Assembly (NCBI GenBank): GCA_903994525.1
Contig: CAJEXW010000006.1
Span: 54,126-118,125, forward strand
DNA: 64,000 nt
Direction: 5' to 3'
From: an uncultured Chlorobiaceae bacterium
GTDB taxonomy: Bacteria > Bacteroidota > Chlorobiia > Chlorobiales > Chlorobiaceae
The translations under genes were made by a program, and so were the position numbers. Positions 27,416-37,791 of the stretch are shown piece after piece (positions within the stretch are counted from its first letter, which is position 1; every line of letters begins with the position of its first letter). Below the pieces are notes generated by a model. That model saw only the letters and a list, made by a program, of their open reading frames with translations. It did no database searches and was not told the DNA's origin.

Positions 27416-29524
27416 TTATTGTATCTCTTTCCCATTTATTTCATCTCCTGAAGGTTCTACGACAAAAAGTTTGCCGTCAGCGCCCTCCACAGCAAGAATC
27501 ATCCCCTCTGAAACCTCACCACGAAGCGTTCGTTCTGCAAGATTAGCTACAACCACCACATTTTTGCCGATCATCTCTTCTGCGGTATAATGCTTTGCAA
27601 TGCCAGCAAGCACCTGTTTTGTTTCAGAACCAACTTGCAGTTGGAGTTTCAGCAGTTTAGCCGCTTTTTTGACCGGCTCAGCCGCAATAACTTTAGCAAC
27701 CCTGAGATCAATCTTGCTGAAATCGTCGAAGCTGATCACCGGCTTAAACTCCAAAAGAGCTTCTGCAACTCCGGCATCTCTTTTTTCAGCCTCGGCCAGC
27801 AACCCTGCAATTTTTGCAAGTTCTGGTGCAATCGCACTATCCTCAATTTTTGTAAAAAGAATTTCTGATGTCTCTCTTATCTTGTGACCCAGTTTCAGGC
27901 CGGGCAAAACAAGTTCAGCAAACAGAGACTTTCCGCGCACCGTTCGATCCTCTAAAGTACCATCAAAACCGAGCATGGCATAGATTTTGTTGCAGGTTTC
28001 CGGAATGACCGGAAAGAGTATGATGGAGAGAGCATGACAGAGATTGAGCGAAAGAGCCACCGCTTTGGCCGCAGCTTCACGATCAATTTTGATCATTTTC
28101 CAGGGTTCCGACAGTGTCAAGAAGCGGTTGGCTGCTCTTGCGATTTCCATACCAAGCCAGGCGGCATCCCTGAAATGAAACTCTTCGTAAGCACGATCAA
28201 GCTGCTCAAGAGCATCGTTCCAGTCAATACCAAGAGTATTCCACGCCTCTACAGTGGAATCGCACGGTACCACTCCATCAAACCGCGCATTGGTAAAATC
28301 GACTGATCGCTTGATAAAGTTGCCGAGCGTATCAGCCAGCTCCCCATTTGTCCTGTTCTGGAAATCCTGCCAACTGAAATCGGTATCCTTGTTTTCGGGA
28401 TAGTTCATTGCAATGCTGTAACGAAGAGTATCCACCGGAAATTTTTCAAGGAATTCCCCAAGATAGACTGCATAGTTTCGTGACTTGGAAAACTTCCTCC
28501 CCTCAAAATTCATGAACTCCGATGCCGGAACAGTATCAGCAAGATTATAGCGTTCAACCTCACGCCCCTCGTTCCATCCCATCAGTATGGCAGGAAACAT
28601 GAGTGTGTGAAAAACAACATTATCCTTGCCGATGAAGTGAACAAGACGAGAGTGCGGATCTTGCCAGTATTCTTTCCATACATCAGGCGTTCCCTGTTTG
28701 GCCGACCACTCTTTAGTAAATGAGATATAACCCAGCACCGCATCAAACCAGACATAGAGCACCTTGCCAACAGCCTCCTGAGTCTCAAGAGGCACCTTTA
28801 TGCCCCATGAGAGGTCACGGGTAATAGCCCGATCATTCAAACCCTGTTTCAGCCAGGTGCGGGTGTAGTTCACCACATTTGATCGCCACTCCTTTTCATG
28901 AGAGCTGACATACTCTTCAAGCTGTTGCTGAAATCGTCCAAGCGGAAAATACCAGTGCATGGTATCACGCAATTCCGGGGTTGCATCCGAAAGTTTACTT
29001 TTTGGATTGATCAACTCCAGAGGACTGAGGTGGGTGCCACACTGTTCACACTGATCGCCATTCGCCTCGGCATTGTTGCAGATCGGACAGGTGCCGGTTA
29101 CATACCGGTCAGAAAGAAAACGGTTGGCCTTTCGGTCAAAAAACTGTTTTTCATTTTTTTGCCTGAAAATGCCCTTTTTTTCAATTTCAAGAAAAAAATC
29201 CTGGGCAGTGTTATGATGAACCTCAGAAGTTGTTCTTCCGTAATAATCAAAGGAGATGCCACATTTCCTGAAGGCCTCCAAATTCATCCCGTGATAACGA
29301 TCAACCACATTCCCGGGTAAAATCCCCTCTTTTTCTGCTGTAATAGTGATAGGAACTCCATGTTCATCCGAACCACCAATATGGATGATATCCTCGCCCT
29401 TGAGCCTTTTATAACGGACATAGAGATCAGCGGGAAGGTAAACTCCGGCAAGATGGCCAAGATGAACCGGCCCATTGGCATAAGGAAGAGCTGTTGTAAC
29501 AAGAGTTTTTGTAAACTGGGGCAT
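27416..29524 (-). CDS. metG: methionyl-tRNA synthetase
   Basis: Charges tRNA-Met. The 702-residue protein has the class I signature PYANGPVHLGHLAGVYLPAD (HLGH form of HIGH), a zinc knuckle (CPICNNAEANGDQCEQCG, about residues 143-160), the KMSKS loop as GRKFSKSRNYAV, an anticodon-binding helical domain, and a C-terminal Trbp111-like tRNA-binding domain (DFSKIDLRVAKVIAAEPVKK, then VVVVANLAERTLRGEVSEGM). Downstream lies initiator tRNA-Met, its substrate. Confidence 0.97.
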   Translation of the reverse strand: MPQFTKTLVTTALPYANGPVHLGHLAGVYLPADLYVRYKRLKGEDIIHIGGSDEHGVPITITAEKEGILPGNVVDRYHGMNLEAFRKCGISFDYYGRTTSEVHHNTAQDFFLEIEKKGIFRQKNEKQFFDRKANRFLSDRYVTGTCPICNNAEANGDQCEQCGTHLSPLELINPKSKLSDATPELRDTMHWYFPLGRFQQQLEEYVSSHEKEWRSNVVNYTRTWLKQGLNDRAITRDLSWGIKVPLETQEAVGKVLYVWFDAVLGYISFTKEWSAKQGTPDVWKEYWQDPHSRLVHFIGKDNVVFHTLMFPAILMGWNEGREVERYNLADTVPASEFMNFEGRKFSKSRNYAVYLGEFLEKFPVDTLRYSIAMNYPENKDTDFSWQDFQNRTNGELADTLGNFIKRSVDFTNARFDGVVPCDSTVEAWNTLGIDWNDALEQLDRAYEEFHFRDAAWLGMEIARAANRFLTLSEPWKMIKIDREAAAKAVALSLNLCHALSIILFPVIPETCNKIYAMLGFDGTLEDRTVRGKSLFAELVLPGLKLGHKIRETSEILFTKIEDSAIAPELAKIAGLLAEAEKRDAGVAEALLEFKPVISFDDFSKIDLRVAKVIAAEPVKKAAKLLKLQLQVGSETKQVLAGIAKHYTAEEMIGKNVVVVANLAERTLRGEVSEGMILAVEGADGKLFVVEPSGDEINGKEIQ

Positions 29525-29536
29525 AGATGAAATTCA

Positions 29537-30514
29537 TTATTTTTTTACAAACTGGGCATTAAACTTGTCGAGTGGTATCCGACGAGTCTGATCACCCTTC
29601 TGGAAACGAAGCCAGACAAGTTTTTTCTGCGCATCAACACTTTCGACAACTGCAGCTCCCTCTGGAGTCGATACCCAACTTCCAATCGCAGGAAGCTGAG
29701 CCTGAACCGAAGCATTGTTACGGCAACCCTTTTCATTTTTTGAATAACCCAAACAGCACTTTGGACGATTACAGATCCCGGTAATATTAAATGCATGACT
29801 CTCATTGCCAGCCAGCTCGGCATAAGGAGATTTTTCTGCAAAAGGATTTGCATGAATTTTTGGCAACCAGCTTGAACAGCACATAAGACAACCGCAGGGT
29901 CCGAATGAGTTGGCACGGCGAGCCTCTTCCCGGGTGGTAATCTGCACCATCTGGATCCGCGCCTTGAACTCTCCAGCAAGGTCACGCACCAGCGACCTGA
30001 AATCAACACGATGTGAAGAGGTATAATAAACAGAAAGTTTCTGTTGATCCATCCTCAGTTCAACATCAACCAGCTTCAACTCAAGTTCATGTTTTTTTAT
30101 CTTGTTCAGGCAGATCGAACGAATCTCAGACTGCCTTTTTTTAAGTTCAATGATTGCCTCATTATCATTTTCATCGGCAATGCGCAACACCGCAGTGCAA
30201 TCGTGACCATTTTTATCAAAACCCTTGAGCTGGAACTTTTTTCTTGCAATCTGGCCGGTTGAATAGACAACTCCAAAATCATAACCTCCATCAGATTCAA
30301 TAATAACCTGCATTCCTATGGAGAATGGCATACGAGTATTATTCAAAAAAAAATCCCGTCTACACCCCTGAAGCTCCACCTCGCAGAGATCATCAACGAC
30401 ACCTTCAGGTGCCGCACCATATATCGATTCCATTTCACTGTGCAACAACTGTGAAAGCCTCAACCTCACCTTTGCATTATTACCCAACAGACAACTGCAT
30501 ATAACGTTACTCAT
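29537..30514 (-). CDS. PSP1-domain protein, RicT/YaaT family
   Basis: A 325-residue protein with the PSP1 C-terminal core and the cysteine clusters of RicT: FGPCGCLMCCSSWLPKIHAN and TGICNRPKCCLGYSKN. In Bacillus RicT (YaaT) forms an iron-sulfur complex that acts with RNase Y in mRNA maturation; in Bacteroidota and Chlorobiota the role is less known. The N-terminal 80 residues (MSNVICSCLLGNNAKVRLRL) are less conserved. It lies 12 bases upstream of metG on the same strand. Confidence 0.82.
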   Translation of the reverse strand: MSNVICSCLLGNNAKVRLRLSQLLHSEMESIYGAAPEGVVDDLCEVELQGCRRDFFLNNTRMPFSIGMQVIIESDGGYDFGVVYSTGQIARKKFQLKGFDKNGHDCTAVLRIADENDNEAIIELKKRQSEIRSICLNKIKKHELELKLVDVELRMDQQKLSVYYTSSHRVDFRSLVRDLAGEFKARIQMVQITTREEARRANSFGPCGCLMCCSSWLPKIHANPFAEKSPYAELAGNESHAFNITGICNRPKCCLGYSKNEKGCRNNASVQAQLPAIGSWVSTPEGAAVVESVDAQKKLVWLRFQKGDQTRRIPLDKFNAQFVKK

Positions 30515-30589
30515 GAAAATAGGGGGAAGTTGTTGATTTTGTACACATTACTTTATAACTACCCAATTCGGATCATCGGCATATCCTGG

Positions 30590-31366
30590 TCAACCAGGAT
30601 GTTTGCCGCCATCCATATGTACCAAGCGCTGAAAAGCCTCACTTTTTCGATTAACAGATGCACTACCCTTCACAATCATTACAGCATCTTGCATTTCTCG
30701 CTTCTGAACTTTTCTGCTGAGTTCATCGAGATGGCTCTCTGTCATCTCCCGCATGAAGGCGGTAAGAGCAACCGCACCGGGAAAGTTGCTTCTTGAAACA
30801 AGATGTGGATCTCTAAAAGATAAAAAAAGCTCGGGCTTCTGTTCTTCAAGATATTCAATCCTGCTGACAACTGAAACAAGATAAACCTGGGGAATTTTTT
30901 CAAGCAGACGAGAAACGATCGATGCAGTGCCCTTATAAAAAACAAGTGGTCGCTTATCCACATGCTCAATCTTTCCTTGAGGAAAAATCCAGAGTGCATT
31001 CTGTCGTTCATGGTTGTCGCTGAGCAGTTCCGCAGCATAGCTGAGGGTTCTATGCAAAGTTTTCGGCCGTGACGGGTCAAGGGAAAACGCGCCTATGCGG
31101 GTAAAAAACTGGTGCTTTAGCAACTGCTGATATTCAATAATAATATGGAGTCGCTGATGAAAAAATTCCTCAGTACAGAGCTGCGACCAGAAGCCATCCC
31201 ACCAGTAAGCATGGTTGGCGTAAAAAATAACGGGAGTGCGGAGATCCATCTGGCGCACTCCCGCTTGCATAATGACACGGACTGAGTTAAAATACCTTCT
31301 GAATTGACGACGAGAGTACCATCCAAACCATAACGTATAGATTTTACTGCGACGAACTTTGAGCAT
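30590..31366 (-). CDS. PlsC-type lysophospholipid acyltransferase
   Basis: Acyltransferase-superfamily protein of 258 residues. The H-x4-D motif reads FYANHAYWWDGFWSQL (about residue 53). It is followed by FFTRIGAFSLDPSRPKTLHR and IFPQGKIEHVDKRPLVFYKG, which match the later motifs of the family. The start is placed at the ATG at 31366, which has AGGTGG five bases upstream; a GTG at 31375 directly after the upstream stop is an alternative. It probably acts on membrane glycerolipids, but glycosyl or carotenoid acyl transfer is possible. Confidence 0.78.
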   Translation of the reverse strand: MLKVRRSKIYTLWFGWYSRRQFRRYFNSVRVIMQAGVRQMDLRTPVIFYANHAYWWDGFWSQLCTEEFFHQRLHIIIEYQQLLKHQFFTRIGAFSLDPSRPKTLHRTLSYAAELLSDNHERQNALWIFPQGKIEHVDKRPLVFYKGTASIVSRLLEKIPQVYLVSVVSRIEYLEEQKPELFLSFRDPHLVSRSNFPGAVALTAFMREMTESHLDELSRKVQKREMQDAVMIVKGSASVNRKSEAFQRLVHMDGGKHPG

Positions 31367-31375
31367 CGGTGCCAC

Positions 31376-32584
31376 CTATTTGAACGCTCTCCGTAGACGA
31401 CTCACGGCCTCCTCCAATGCGGCTATCGAAGCAGCATAAGAGAGGCGAAGGTTCTCCGGTGCACCAAACGCATCACCTGGAACTGTGGCAACATGATGTA
31501 CCTTAAGCAGATATTCAGCCACATCCGCCGAATCCTTCATGACAACACCGTTATATGTTTGTCCCAGAATTCCACTGATGTCAGGAAAAATATAAAAGGC
31601 ACCCTGAGGTAAAGCGGTCTTGAAGCCAGGGATGCTGTTGAGCGCCTTATACATGTAATCGCGACGCTTTTCAAATTCAGCCCGACGCTCCTCAACAATA
31701 GACTGATCCCCCGTCAGGGCTGCAACCGCCGCTTTCTGGGCAATGGCGTTGGGATTCGAGGTGGTTTGCGACTGTATCTTGTCGCATGCATCAATAAGCC
31801 ATTTCGGACCTGCAAGATAACCGATTCTCCATCCTGTCATGGCATACGTTTTCGAAACACCATTGCTGACAATCACCCACTCCTTCATGGCCGGAATTCT
31901 GGCTGGAGAGAATGGACGAACATCACCATAAACAATCATATCATACATTTCATCGGAAATAACAAAAATGCCGCGTCCTTCCAGAACCTTCATCAGGGCG
32001 CGTACCTCAAGTTCACTATAAACCGAACCCGTCGGATTAGATGGAGAGTTCAAGACAAGAATTTTGGTTTTGGGGGTGATGGCCGCCTCAAGCTGTGCGG
32101 GGATCATCTTGTACTCCGTCTCAAGTGTTGTATGCACAATGACAGGAGTTGCACCTGCCAGTCGAACCATTTCAGGAAAACTGACCCAGAACGGAGCTGG
32201 AACAATCACCTCGTCACCCTCTTGACAAAGTGCAAGAAAGGTGTTGGCAAGCGTCTGCTTTCCGCCATTACTGACAATAATCTGGTTCTCAACAAAATCA
32301 AGCCCATTATCCCGTCTGAACTTTTCAAGAATAGCTTTTTTAAGCTCGCCAATTCCTGAGTTTGCTGTATAACGGGTAAAACCAGCATTGATCGCATCTA
32401 TTCCAGCCTGGTTAACATGGGCTGGGGTCGGAAAATCGGGTTCTCCGGCTGAAAGGCTGACAATATCAAGCCCCTCGGCCTTCATTTTACCAGCAAGATT
32501 TGTAATGCGCATCGTCTGCGATTCCTGCATACTGAGTACCCGGTGCGTGAGATACCTCTCTTCCGGGAGTGGTGTTATCGGCAT
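31376..32584 (-). CDS. aspC: class I/II aminotransferase, aspartate aminotransferase-like
   Basis: PLP enzyme of 402 residues. It shows [70 protein letters not shown], the PLP lysine in [20 protein letters not shown], and the C-terminal Arg in NLRLSYAAS. This fits the subgroup Ib aspartate (and often prephenate) aminotransferases. It abuts the acyltransferase and lies 16 bases downstream of coaD. Confidence 0.9.
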   Translation of the reverse strand: MPITPLPEERYLTHRVLSMQESQTMRITNLAGKMKAEGLDIVSLSAGEPDFPTPAHVNQAGIDAINAGFTRYTANSGIGELKKAILEKFRRDNGLDFVENQIIVSNGGKQTLANTFLALCQEGDEVIVPAPFWVSFPEMVRLAGATPVIVHTTLETEYKMIPAQLEAAITPKTKILVLNSPSNPTGSVYSELEVRALMKVLEGRGIFVISDEMYDMIVYGDVRPFSPARIPAMKEWVIVSNGVSKTYAMTGWRIGYLAGPKWLIDACDKIQSQTTSNPNAIAQKAAVAALTGDQSIVEERRAEFEKRRDYMYKALNSIPGFKTALPQGAFYIFPDISGILGQTYNGVVMKDSADVAEYLLKVHHVATVPGDAFGAPENLRLSYAASIAALEEAVSRLRRAFK

Positions 32585-32600
32585 ATTTTAAAAGAGTTTG

Positions 32601-33104
32601 TTAATTATTTCTCTGGTTATATTCTTCACGTTTTTTATGCATCATTTCAAGTACACTAGGGTGTACAAACTTGCTCACATCACCTCCAAGCATGGCAACC
32701 TCCTTGATAATTGAAGAAGCGACATAAGTATACTTAACATTGGGCATCAAAAAAACCGTTGTCACCTCAGGGTAAAGCTGACGGTTGAGAAGCGACATTT
32801 GAAATTCATACTCAAAATCCTTGACCTGTCTCACACCCCGAACAATAGAACGTGCGCCAACCTGACGGGCATAATCCGCCAGTAATCCCTTATGCAGCAC
32901 CTCAACACTGATACCGGGATAGCCTGCCGTGACCTCTTTTGTCATGATACGGCGCTCCTCTATGGTAAAAAGTGCATGTTTCTGACTATTTTCAGCAATA
33001 ACAACAATCACCTCCTCAAAAATATTGAGGGCACGTTCCAGCACATCAAGATGTCCATTGGTAAAAGGATCAAATGTCCCGGGATATATGGCTTTCTGTT
33101 TCAT
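32601..33104 (-). CDS. coaD: pantetheine-phosphate adenylyltransferase
   Basis: Fourth step of coenzyme A synthesis, forming dephospho-CoA. The 167-residue protein has the nucleotidyltransferase motif [20 protein letters not shown] (T/HxGH form), [20 protein letters not shown], and [20 protein letters not shown]. The length is standard. It lies 14 bases downstream of rsmD, a pair found in many bacteria. Together with panB this window supplies two CoA-pathway enzymes. Confidence 0.95.
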   Translation of the reverse strand: MKQKAIYPGTFDPFTNGHLDVLERALNIFEEVIVVIAENSQKHALFTIEERRIMTKEVTAGYPGISVEVLHKGLLADYARQVGARSIVRGVRQVKDFEYEFQMSLLNRQLYPEVTTVFLMPNVKYTYVASSIIKEVAMLGGDVSKFVHPSVLEMMHKKREEYNQRNN

Positions 33105-33117
33105 CGTTCTCCAAGGA

Positions 33118-33654
33118 TCATTGCTGAAAAAAAGTCACTCTTGTCATGCCATAATCTTTATGAAAAGAGTAATACGGCGATAATGTAAAATTAAACTGGG
33201 TACTGTGCTCAACAAGCAACAACCCTTCCAGGGCAAGAAGCTTGCCACGAAAGATCTTCTCAATCAATCCCTCATAATCAGGCCAGGAGTATGGGGGGTC
33301 ACAAAAGAGAAGATCAAACGGCCCGTTTATCCGCCCCAGAAAAGCTGATACATCGGCGTTAACAATTTTCACACTCCCCTGCACCCCGAATTGAACGACC
33401 GTAGCTTTCATAGCTTTCAGCGCCTCCACATGTTGATCGACCAGATAGAGAGTTGCCGCACCACGACTTAGCGCCTCAAAACCAAGGGAGCCAAATCCTG
33501 CAAACAGATCAAGAACTGCAATTCCTTCAAAATCTATCCTTGCCGCAAGCGTGTCAAAAATTGATTTTTTTACACGACTGCTGCAAGGACGTATTGCCTG
33601 GGTTGAGAAGCTTCGTATTTTTCGTCCCCGGTATCTTCCAGCCAAAATCTGCAC
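33118..33654 (-). CDS. rsmD: 16S rRNA (guanine(966)-N(2))-methyltransferase
   Basis: Methylates G966 of 16S rRNA. It starts at a GTG at 33654 with GAAGAGGG upstream. Motifs are [38 protein letters not shown] (SAM binding), and [14 protein letters not shown] (DPPY catalytic motif). Length 178. Same strand as coaD and the transketolase half gene. Confidence 0.93.
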   Translation of the reverse strand: MQILAGRYRGRKIRSFSTQAIRPCSSRVKKSIFDTLAARIDFEGIAVLDLFAGFGSLGFEALSRGAATLYLVDQHVEALKAMKATVVQFGVQGSVKIVNADVSAFLGRINGPFDLLFCDPPYSWPDYEGLIEKIFRGKLLALEGLLLVEHSTQFNFTLSPYYSFHKDYGMTRVTFFQQ

Positions 33655-33669
33655 AAAACCCTCTTCAGT

Positions 33670-34581
33670 CTAAAAATCACCAAAGACCGTCTCGCCAAGA
33701 ATGGCAAGAGCCTTGACGGCATCATCCTTCGATGGTGGTTTTCCATGCCAGTTACTCTTGTCCGGCATAGAACCCTCAAAAAATGGAACCCCCTTTCCCA
33801 TAATCGTAGTGGCAAGAACCACAGTAGGAATTTTTCGGTCAGGAGTATTCTTAATGTTTGCCAGTACAGTGATAATACTCTCCATAGTATTACCATCACA
33901 GGTAAAGACATTCCAGCCAAAAGAGCGCCATTTAGCAGCAAAGGGTTCAACGCCCATAATATCAGAAACCTCCCCGTCAATCTGAAGGTTGTTGTAATCA
34001 ACAATACCAATAAGAGAACCCAGCCCGTAATGGGCTGCACTCATCGCAGCCTCCCAAATCTGTCCCTCCTGACACTCACCATCGCCCATCAGGCAGAAAA
34101 CATCTCCCTCTTTTCCATCAAGTCGAAGTCCAAGGGCCGCGCCAACGGCAACTGAAAGACCCTGACCCAGAGAACCTGAAGCTATTCTGATGCCTGGAAG
34201 TTTCGATTCGGAGGCGGGATGACCCTGAAGATAAGAGTTGACCTGACGCAACGAGTTCAGCTCGCTGAGGGGAAAATACCCTGACCTGGCAAGCACACTG
34301 TACCACACAGGAGCAATATGTCCATTCGACAGAAAAACAAGATCCTTGTCACCATTGTGCCAGAAATTGTGTGGATCATGCTGTAGTATCCTGAAATAGA
34401 GAGCGGTAAAGACATCAGCCATACCAAGTGAACCACCCGTATGGCCAGAATTAGCCATAGCAAGCATTCTGATGATGTCACGACGCACCTGACAGGCCAT
34501 CTCCCGAAGATCGTCAATTGCCCCAAGTTCCAGGAGCACACCCTTTCTGGCGGCAGGATAAAGTTTCAACTCTTTTCCCAT
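33670..34581 (-). CDS. transketolase, N-terminal (thiamin-binding) subunit
   Basis: A 303-residue half enzyme. It has the first half of transketolase: LAMANSGHTGGSLGMADVFT, LSNGHIAPVWYSVLARSGYF, SGSLGQGLSVAVGAALGLRL and the thiamin-diphosphate motif LMGDGECQEGQIWEAAMSAA. The protein ends FGDF after the Mg-binding region. In organisms with split transketolase the C-terminal half usually follows directly; here rsmD follows 16 bases on, so the partner must be elsewhere or the protein acts otherwise. Confidence 0.88.
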   Translation of the reverse strand: MGKELKLYPAARKGVLLELGAIDDLREMACQVRRDIIRMLAMANSGHTGGSLGMADVFTALYFRILQHDPHNFWHNGDKDLVFLSNGHIAPVWYSVLARSGYFPLSELNSLRQVNSYLQGHPASESKLPGIRIASGSLGQGLSVAVGAALGLRLDGKEGDVFCLMGDGECQEGQIWEAAMSAAHYGLGSLIGIVDYNNLQIDGEVSDIMGVEPFAAKWRSFGWNVFTCDGNTMESIITVLANIKNTPDRKIPTVVLATTIMGKGVPFFEGSMPDKSNWHGKPPSKDDAVKALAILGETVFGDF

Positions 34582-34620
34582 AGTAGATATGTCAAGAAAA
34601 TTCTTGTAAATGAATAAAAC

Positions 34621-35268
34621 TCAGCCCGACTTGCGCCTTTTCTGTCGGATAAAACTGAGAACAGAAAACAGCACCAGCAGAATAAAAACAATGGAGACCG
34701 GAATACTGTAAAAAGCCAGATACTTTCCAATATCCTCCCATCGGCTTCCAAGAAAAAAACCACCAAAAAGCAGAAGAGTATTCCAGACAAACGCACTTGC
34801 CAATGCCGCCAAAAAAACAAAAAAAGCTTTCAGGTGCATCAACCCGGCCATCACCGAAATAACCGCACGAGATCCAAATAAAAAACGATTCGCCAGAACT
34901 GCAAGATAACCATGCGCTGCAAATTTATCGCGAAGCAACTCCATATCCGATGGAGGAAAAAAACGGTGAACACTTTTTGACAATCGGTGCTGCACTAAAC
35001 TTTCACCCTCGGCATAGAGCTTTAACCCAAGCGATCTGCTTAACACATAAACCACCATAAAACCGGCAGTTGATCCTGTTGATGCCCACAACAAGCTACT
35101 GAAAAAAGTGATACCACTGTGCTCATAAATAAGGTAACCAATAAAAGCAATCGGCACATCTCCCGGAATCGGAGGAATGATATTTTCAAAGAACGCAATC
35201 AGGAAAAGAAAAATATAGACCGCATACGGGTCGGCATGTTGTAGCCATACAATAGCAGATTCAAGCAT
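34621..35268 (-). CDS. DedA-family membrane protein
   Basis: A 215-residue inner-membrane protein of the DedA/VTT family. It starts with the apolar stretch YAVYIFLFLIAFFENIIPPI, which ends in the E-(N)-x(4)-P-x-P motif, followed by PGDVPIAFIGYLIY. It also has FGSRAVISVMAGLMHLKAFF, with the conserved F/GR-x-G region, and several helices. Members are flippases or scramblases for undecaprenyl phosphate or phospholipids. The C-terminus is basic (RQKRRKSG). Confidence 0.88.
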   Translation of the reverse strand: MLESAIVWLQHADPYAVYIFLFLIAFFENIIPPIPGDVPIAFIGYLIYEHSGITFFSSLLWASTGSTAGFMVVYVLSRSLGLKLYAEGESLVQHRLSKSVHRFFPPSDMELLRDKFAAHGYLAVLANRFLFGSRAVISVMAGLMHLKAFFVFLAALASAFVWNTLLLFGGFFLGSRWEDIGKYLAFYSIPVSIVFILLVLFSVLSFIRQKRRKSG

Positions 35269-35300
35269 TACTGACCCGTTAATACGTTTTACTGAAAATC

Positions 35301-36017
35301 TCAGTTCTGTCCAAGTACCCTTCTCTGCACCTCGCTGTAAGCATTTTCAACGCCACCAAGATCAAACCTGAAACGATCCTTGTCCATTTTTTCATTGGTT
35401 TCAAGATCCCAAAAACGGCAAGTATCCGGGCTGATCTCATCACCAAGCAAAATCTCACCTTTGTGACGACCAAACTCCAACTTAAAGTCAACAAGTTTCA
35501 ATTTTCTCTCTGCAAAAAAATGTTTGAGCAGCGCATTAATTGCCTCTGCACGGATTTTAAGCACAGAAAGCTCTTCAAAAGTCGCCACACCCAGCGCCAC
35601 AGCGTGTGCCTCATTCATGAGGGGATCATCAAGTTCGTCATCCTTCAGGTAAAACTCCACAACTGGATTTTCAAGGAGTTTCCCTTCAACAAATCCATAT
35701 CGCTTGACAAGCGAACCCGCTGCAATGTTACGTACCACAACCTCAACCTTGATGATCTCAAGATGACGGCACAGCATCTCCCGATCGGAGAGTTTTTCAA
35801 CCAAATGCGTACGCACCCCGTTCTCTTCGAGCATAGTAAAGAGTTTGCAGGAGATAGCATTGTTTACAACCCCCTTGTCAGCAATCGTCCCTTTTTTCTT
35901 GTTATTGAACGCGGTAGCATCATCCTTGAACTCTTGTATCACCAAGTCATTATCATCCGTAGCAAAAACTTTTTTAGCCTTTCCTTCGTAAAGCTGTGTA
36001 CCCTTTTTCATGGCCAA
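35301..36017 (-). CDS. purC: phosphoribosylaminoimidazole-succinocarboxamide synthase
   Basis: Eighth step of purine synthesis, joining aspartate to CAIR. The 238-residue protein shows QLYEGKAKKVFATDDNDLVI, FKDDATAFNNKKKGTIADKG, VVRNIAAGSLVKRYG and DFKLEFGRHKGEILLGDEIS, then PDTCRFWD. It is preceded by 72 bases upstream of the start and followed by DedA on the same strand. Confidence 0.95.
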   Translation of the reverse strand: MAMKKGTQLYEGKAKKVFATDDNDLVIQEFKDDATAFNNKKKGTIADKGVVNNAISCKLFTMLEENGVRTHLVEKLSDREMLCRHLEIIKVEVVVRNIAAGSLVKRYGFVEGKLLENPVVEFYLKDDELDDPLMNEAHAVALGVATFEELSVLKIRAEAINALLKHFFAERKLKLVDFKLEFGRHKGEILLGDEISPDTCRFWDLETNEKMDKDRFRFDLGGVENAYSEVQRRVLGQN

Positions 36018-36089
36018 ACCTTTTTATATTTTATTTTACTAAAGTTGTCGCAGACAATAAGCGTTACGTTTCCTGATTTTTCTATATTT

Positions 36090-36491
36090 TTACTCAGCCT
36101 GCTGATCCGAAACGGCCTGCTGAACCGCACCGGTCAGCACAATGGTGATCTGCTCGTCAGTCAACCCCTTCTCTTTCAAAAAATACATAAATCTGAAAAC
36201 CCCAAGATCAGACAGCATTGCTTTGGGTTGATCCTGCTCACCCACTCCTCGTGTTTGGCTGTACTCTTCAGAGGTTTTAATCCAGTCGTCAATAAACTGC
36301 TCTGATTTGCCGTTCTCAAGAAAAAAACCGGTCACGATCTCTTTAACCTTATCTATAGCCGGTTCTGGATGAGCCAGAAAAAGCAGTTGCATCTCTTCTG
36401 AAATTCTTGCCAGCACAATAACCGCTTCCCGGTCAAGGGTCTCATCGAGGATATCTTTAGCCTGATCTTTGACATCACTCTTCTGGGTCAT
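36090..36491 (-). CDS. conserved hypothetical protein
   Basis: A 133-residue acidic protein, mostly helical by pattern, with no signal or membrane segment. Readable stretches are VIVLARISEEMQLLFLAHPE and FRFMYFLKEKGLTDEQITIV. No family was recognised. It is divergent from the secreted phosphatase-fold gene and lies upstream of purC on the same strand. Confidence 0.6.
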   Translation of the reverse strand: MTQKSDVKDQAKDILDETLDREAVIVLARISEEMQLLFLAHPEPAIDKVKEIVTGFFLENGKSEQFIDDWIKTSEEYSQTRGVGEQDQPKAMLSDLGVFRFMYFLKEKGLTDEQITIVLTGAVQQAVSDQQAE

Positions 36492-36601
36492 ATTGCTTTC
36501 CGGATCGTTTGAGAAAAAAAATACATGATCAAAAATGCAGATTAAGTTGTATAAGTTACATAATCATTATGGTAAAGAAAAAAATTACATGGAAAGAGCT
36601 T

Positions 36602-37621
36602 ATGCGAAAATTACTCTCTTGCTTTTTTTCTCTGTTCATCAGTATCTGTCTGATTTTGCCATCTGCTATGGAAGGCAAAAAAATAGAAAAGAGCGTACTC
36701 TTTCTGTGGTGGAATGTTGAAAACCTTTTTGATACCAGCAATGACCCGCACACAGAGGATGATGATTTCACGCCGGGTGGAAAACTGCAATGGACTGAAA
36801 AAAAACTTCTCCTGAAACAGATGCGCATCTGCCATCTCATGTCAGCCGTGGCAGCTCACCCTGAATACGGAAAATATCCCGATTTGCTGGCTTTTGCCGA
36901 GGTAGAGAACCAAAACGTCTTTCAGGAGACTCTCAGCAAACTTCAGGCCATCACTTACAGAACCATTTATTACGACTCGCCAGACCCTCGGGGCATCGAT
37001 ATCGCACTTGCATATAATCCCCTGACGCTAAAAGCCGGGGCATCCAAAGCCTATTCTGTACCACTTGGAAGGCGTACAAGAAAAATCATTGTTGCCGGAT
37101 TTTCGGCAGAGGGACATCCCTTTCATGTCATTCTGAATCACTGGCCATCACGCTCTTTCGACACGGCATGGACTGAACCGAAACGAATTGCCGCCGCAGC
37201 GGTTACGCGGCATATAGTCGACAGTCTTCTTGTTGAGCATCCTAAAGCAGATATTATCGTCATGGGAGATTTTAATGACGAAGCAGCAAACAACTCACTG
37301 AAGCAGGTGCTTGGCTCTACCTTCGATGCTGAGAGGGTTAGAAATGAGAATGGCAAGCTCCTCCTGAACTGCTGGAGTGGCTACGAAGGCATCGGAAGCT
37401 ACTTCTTCAACAACCGCTGGCAACAGATCGACCATGTGTTGCTGAGTGCTGGTATGCTCGACCATAAGGGACTCTCTGCACCAAAGGGAGCCTTTCAATG
37501 TTTCTCTTTTCCAAAGTTACTTGTTGGCAAAAAGCCCTATGCCACTTACGAAAAAAGAAAGTATAGGGGGGGCTACTCAGATCATCTTCCATTGCTCCTC
37601 AAAGTCAGTATTGTTCCCTGA
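36602..37621 (+). CDS. secreted endonuclease/exonuclease/phosphatase-fold protein
   Basis: The ATG at 36602 is chosen because GGAAAGAG lies just upstream and it places a signal peptide at the N-terminus (RKLLSCFFSLFISICLILPS). In-frame ATGs at 36509 and 36569 are less likely. The DNase-I-like fold is shown by LFLWWNVENLFDTSND (metal-site N and E), PDLLAFAEVENQNV, IDIALAYNP, VILNHWPSRSFD, IVMGDFNDEAANN, and the final YRGGYSDHLPLLLKV (catalytic D-H). The substrate, whether nucleic acid or phospho-compound, is undecided. Confidence 0.85.
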   Translation: MRKLLSCFFSLFISICLILPSAMEGKKIEKSVLFLWWNVENLFDTSNDPHTEDDDFTPGGKLQWTEKKLLLKQMRICHLMSAVAAHPEYGKYPDLLAFAEVENQNVFQETLSKLQAITYRTIYYDSPDPRGIDIALAYNPLTLKAGASKAYSVPLGRRTRKIIVAGFSAEGHPFHVILNHWPSRSFDTAWTEPKRIAAAAVTRHIVDSLLVEHPKADIIVMGDFNDEAANNSLKQVLGSTFDAERVRNENGKLLLNCWSGYEGIGSYFFNNRWQQIDHVLLSAGMLDHKGLSAPKGAFQCFSFPKLLVGKKPYATYEKRKYRGGYSDHLPLLLKVSIVP

Positions 37622-37791
37622 GCTTAAAAAATTGTATGCCATACCTCAAAAAAAATCAGACAACAATAAAGCAGTTAACACATTGAGAAGCTTCAGAACC
37701 TCCAGCAAAGAGCAATGAGCAGGGGAACAACAACCCGAAAAGTGTAACGGAGAAGGGGTCTTGAGAATGTAAAACTATTTTTTTTCAGCCA

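Noticed and set aside
35463..36305. 280-codon plus-strand frame
   Set aside because: Antisense to purC and the gene at 36090; product has no domain features.
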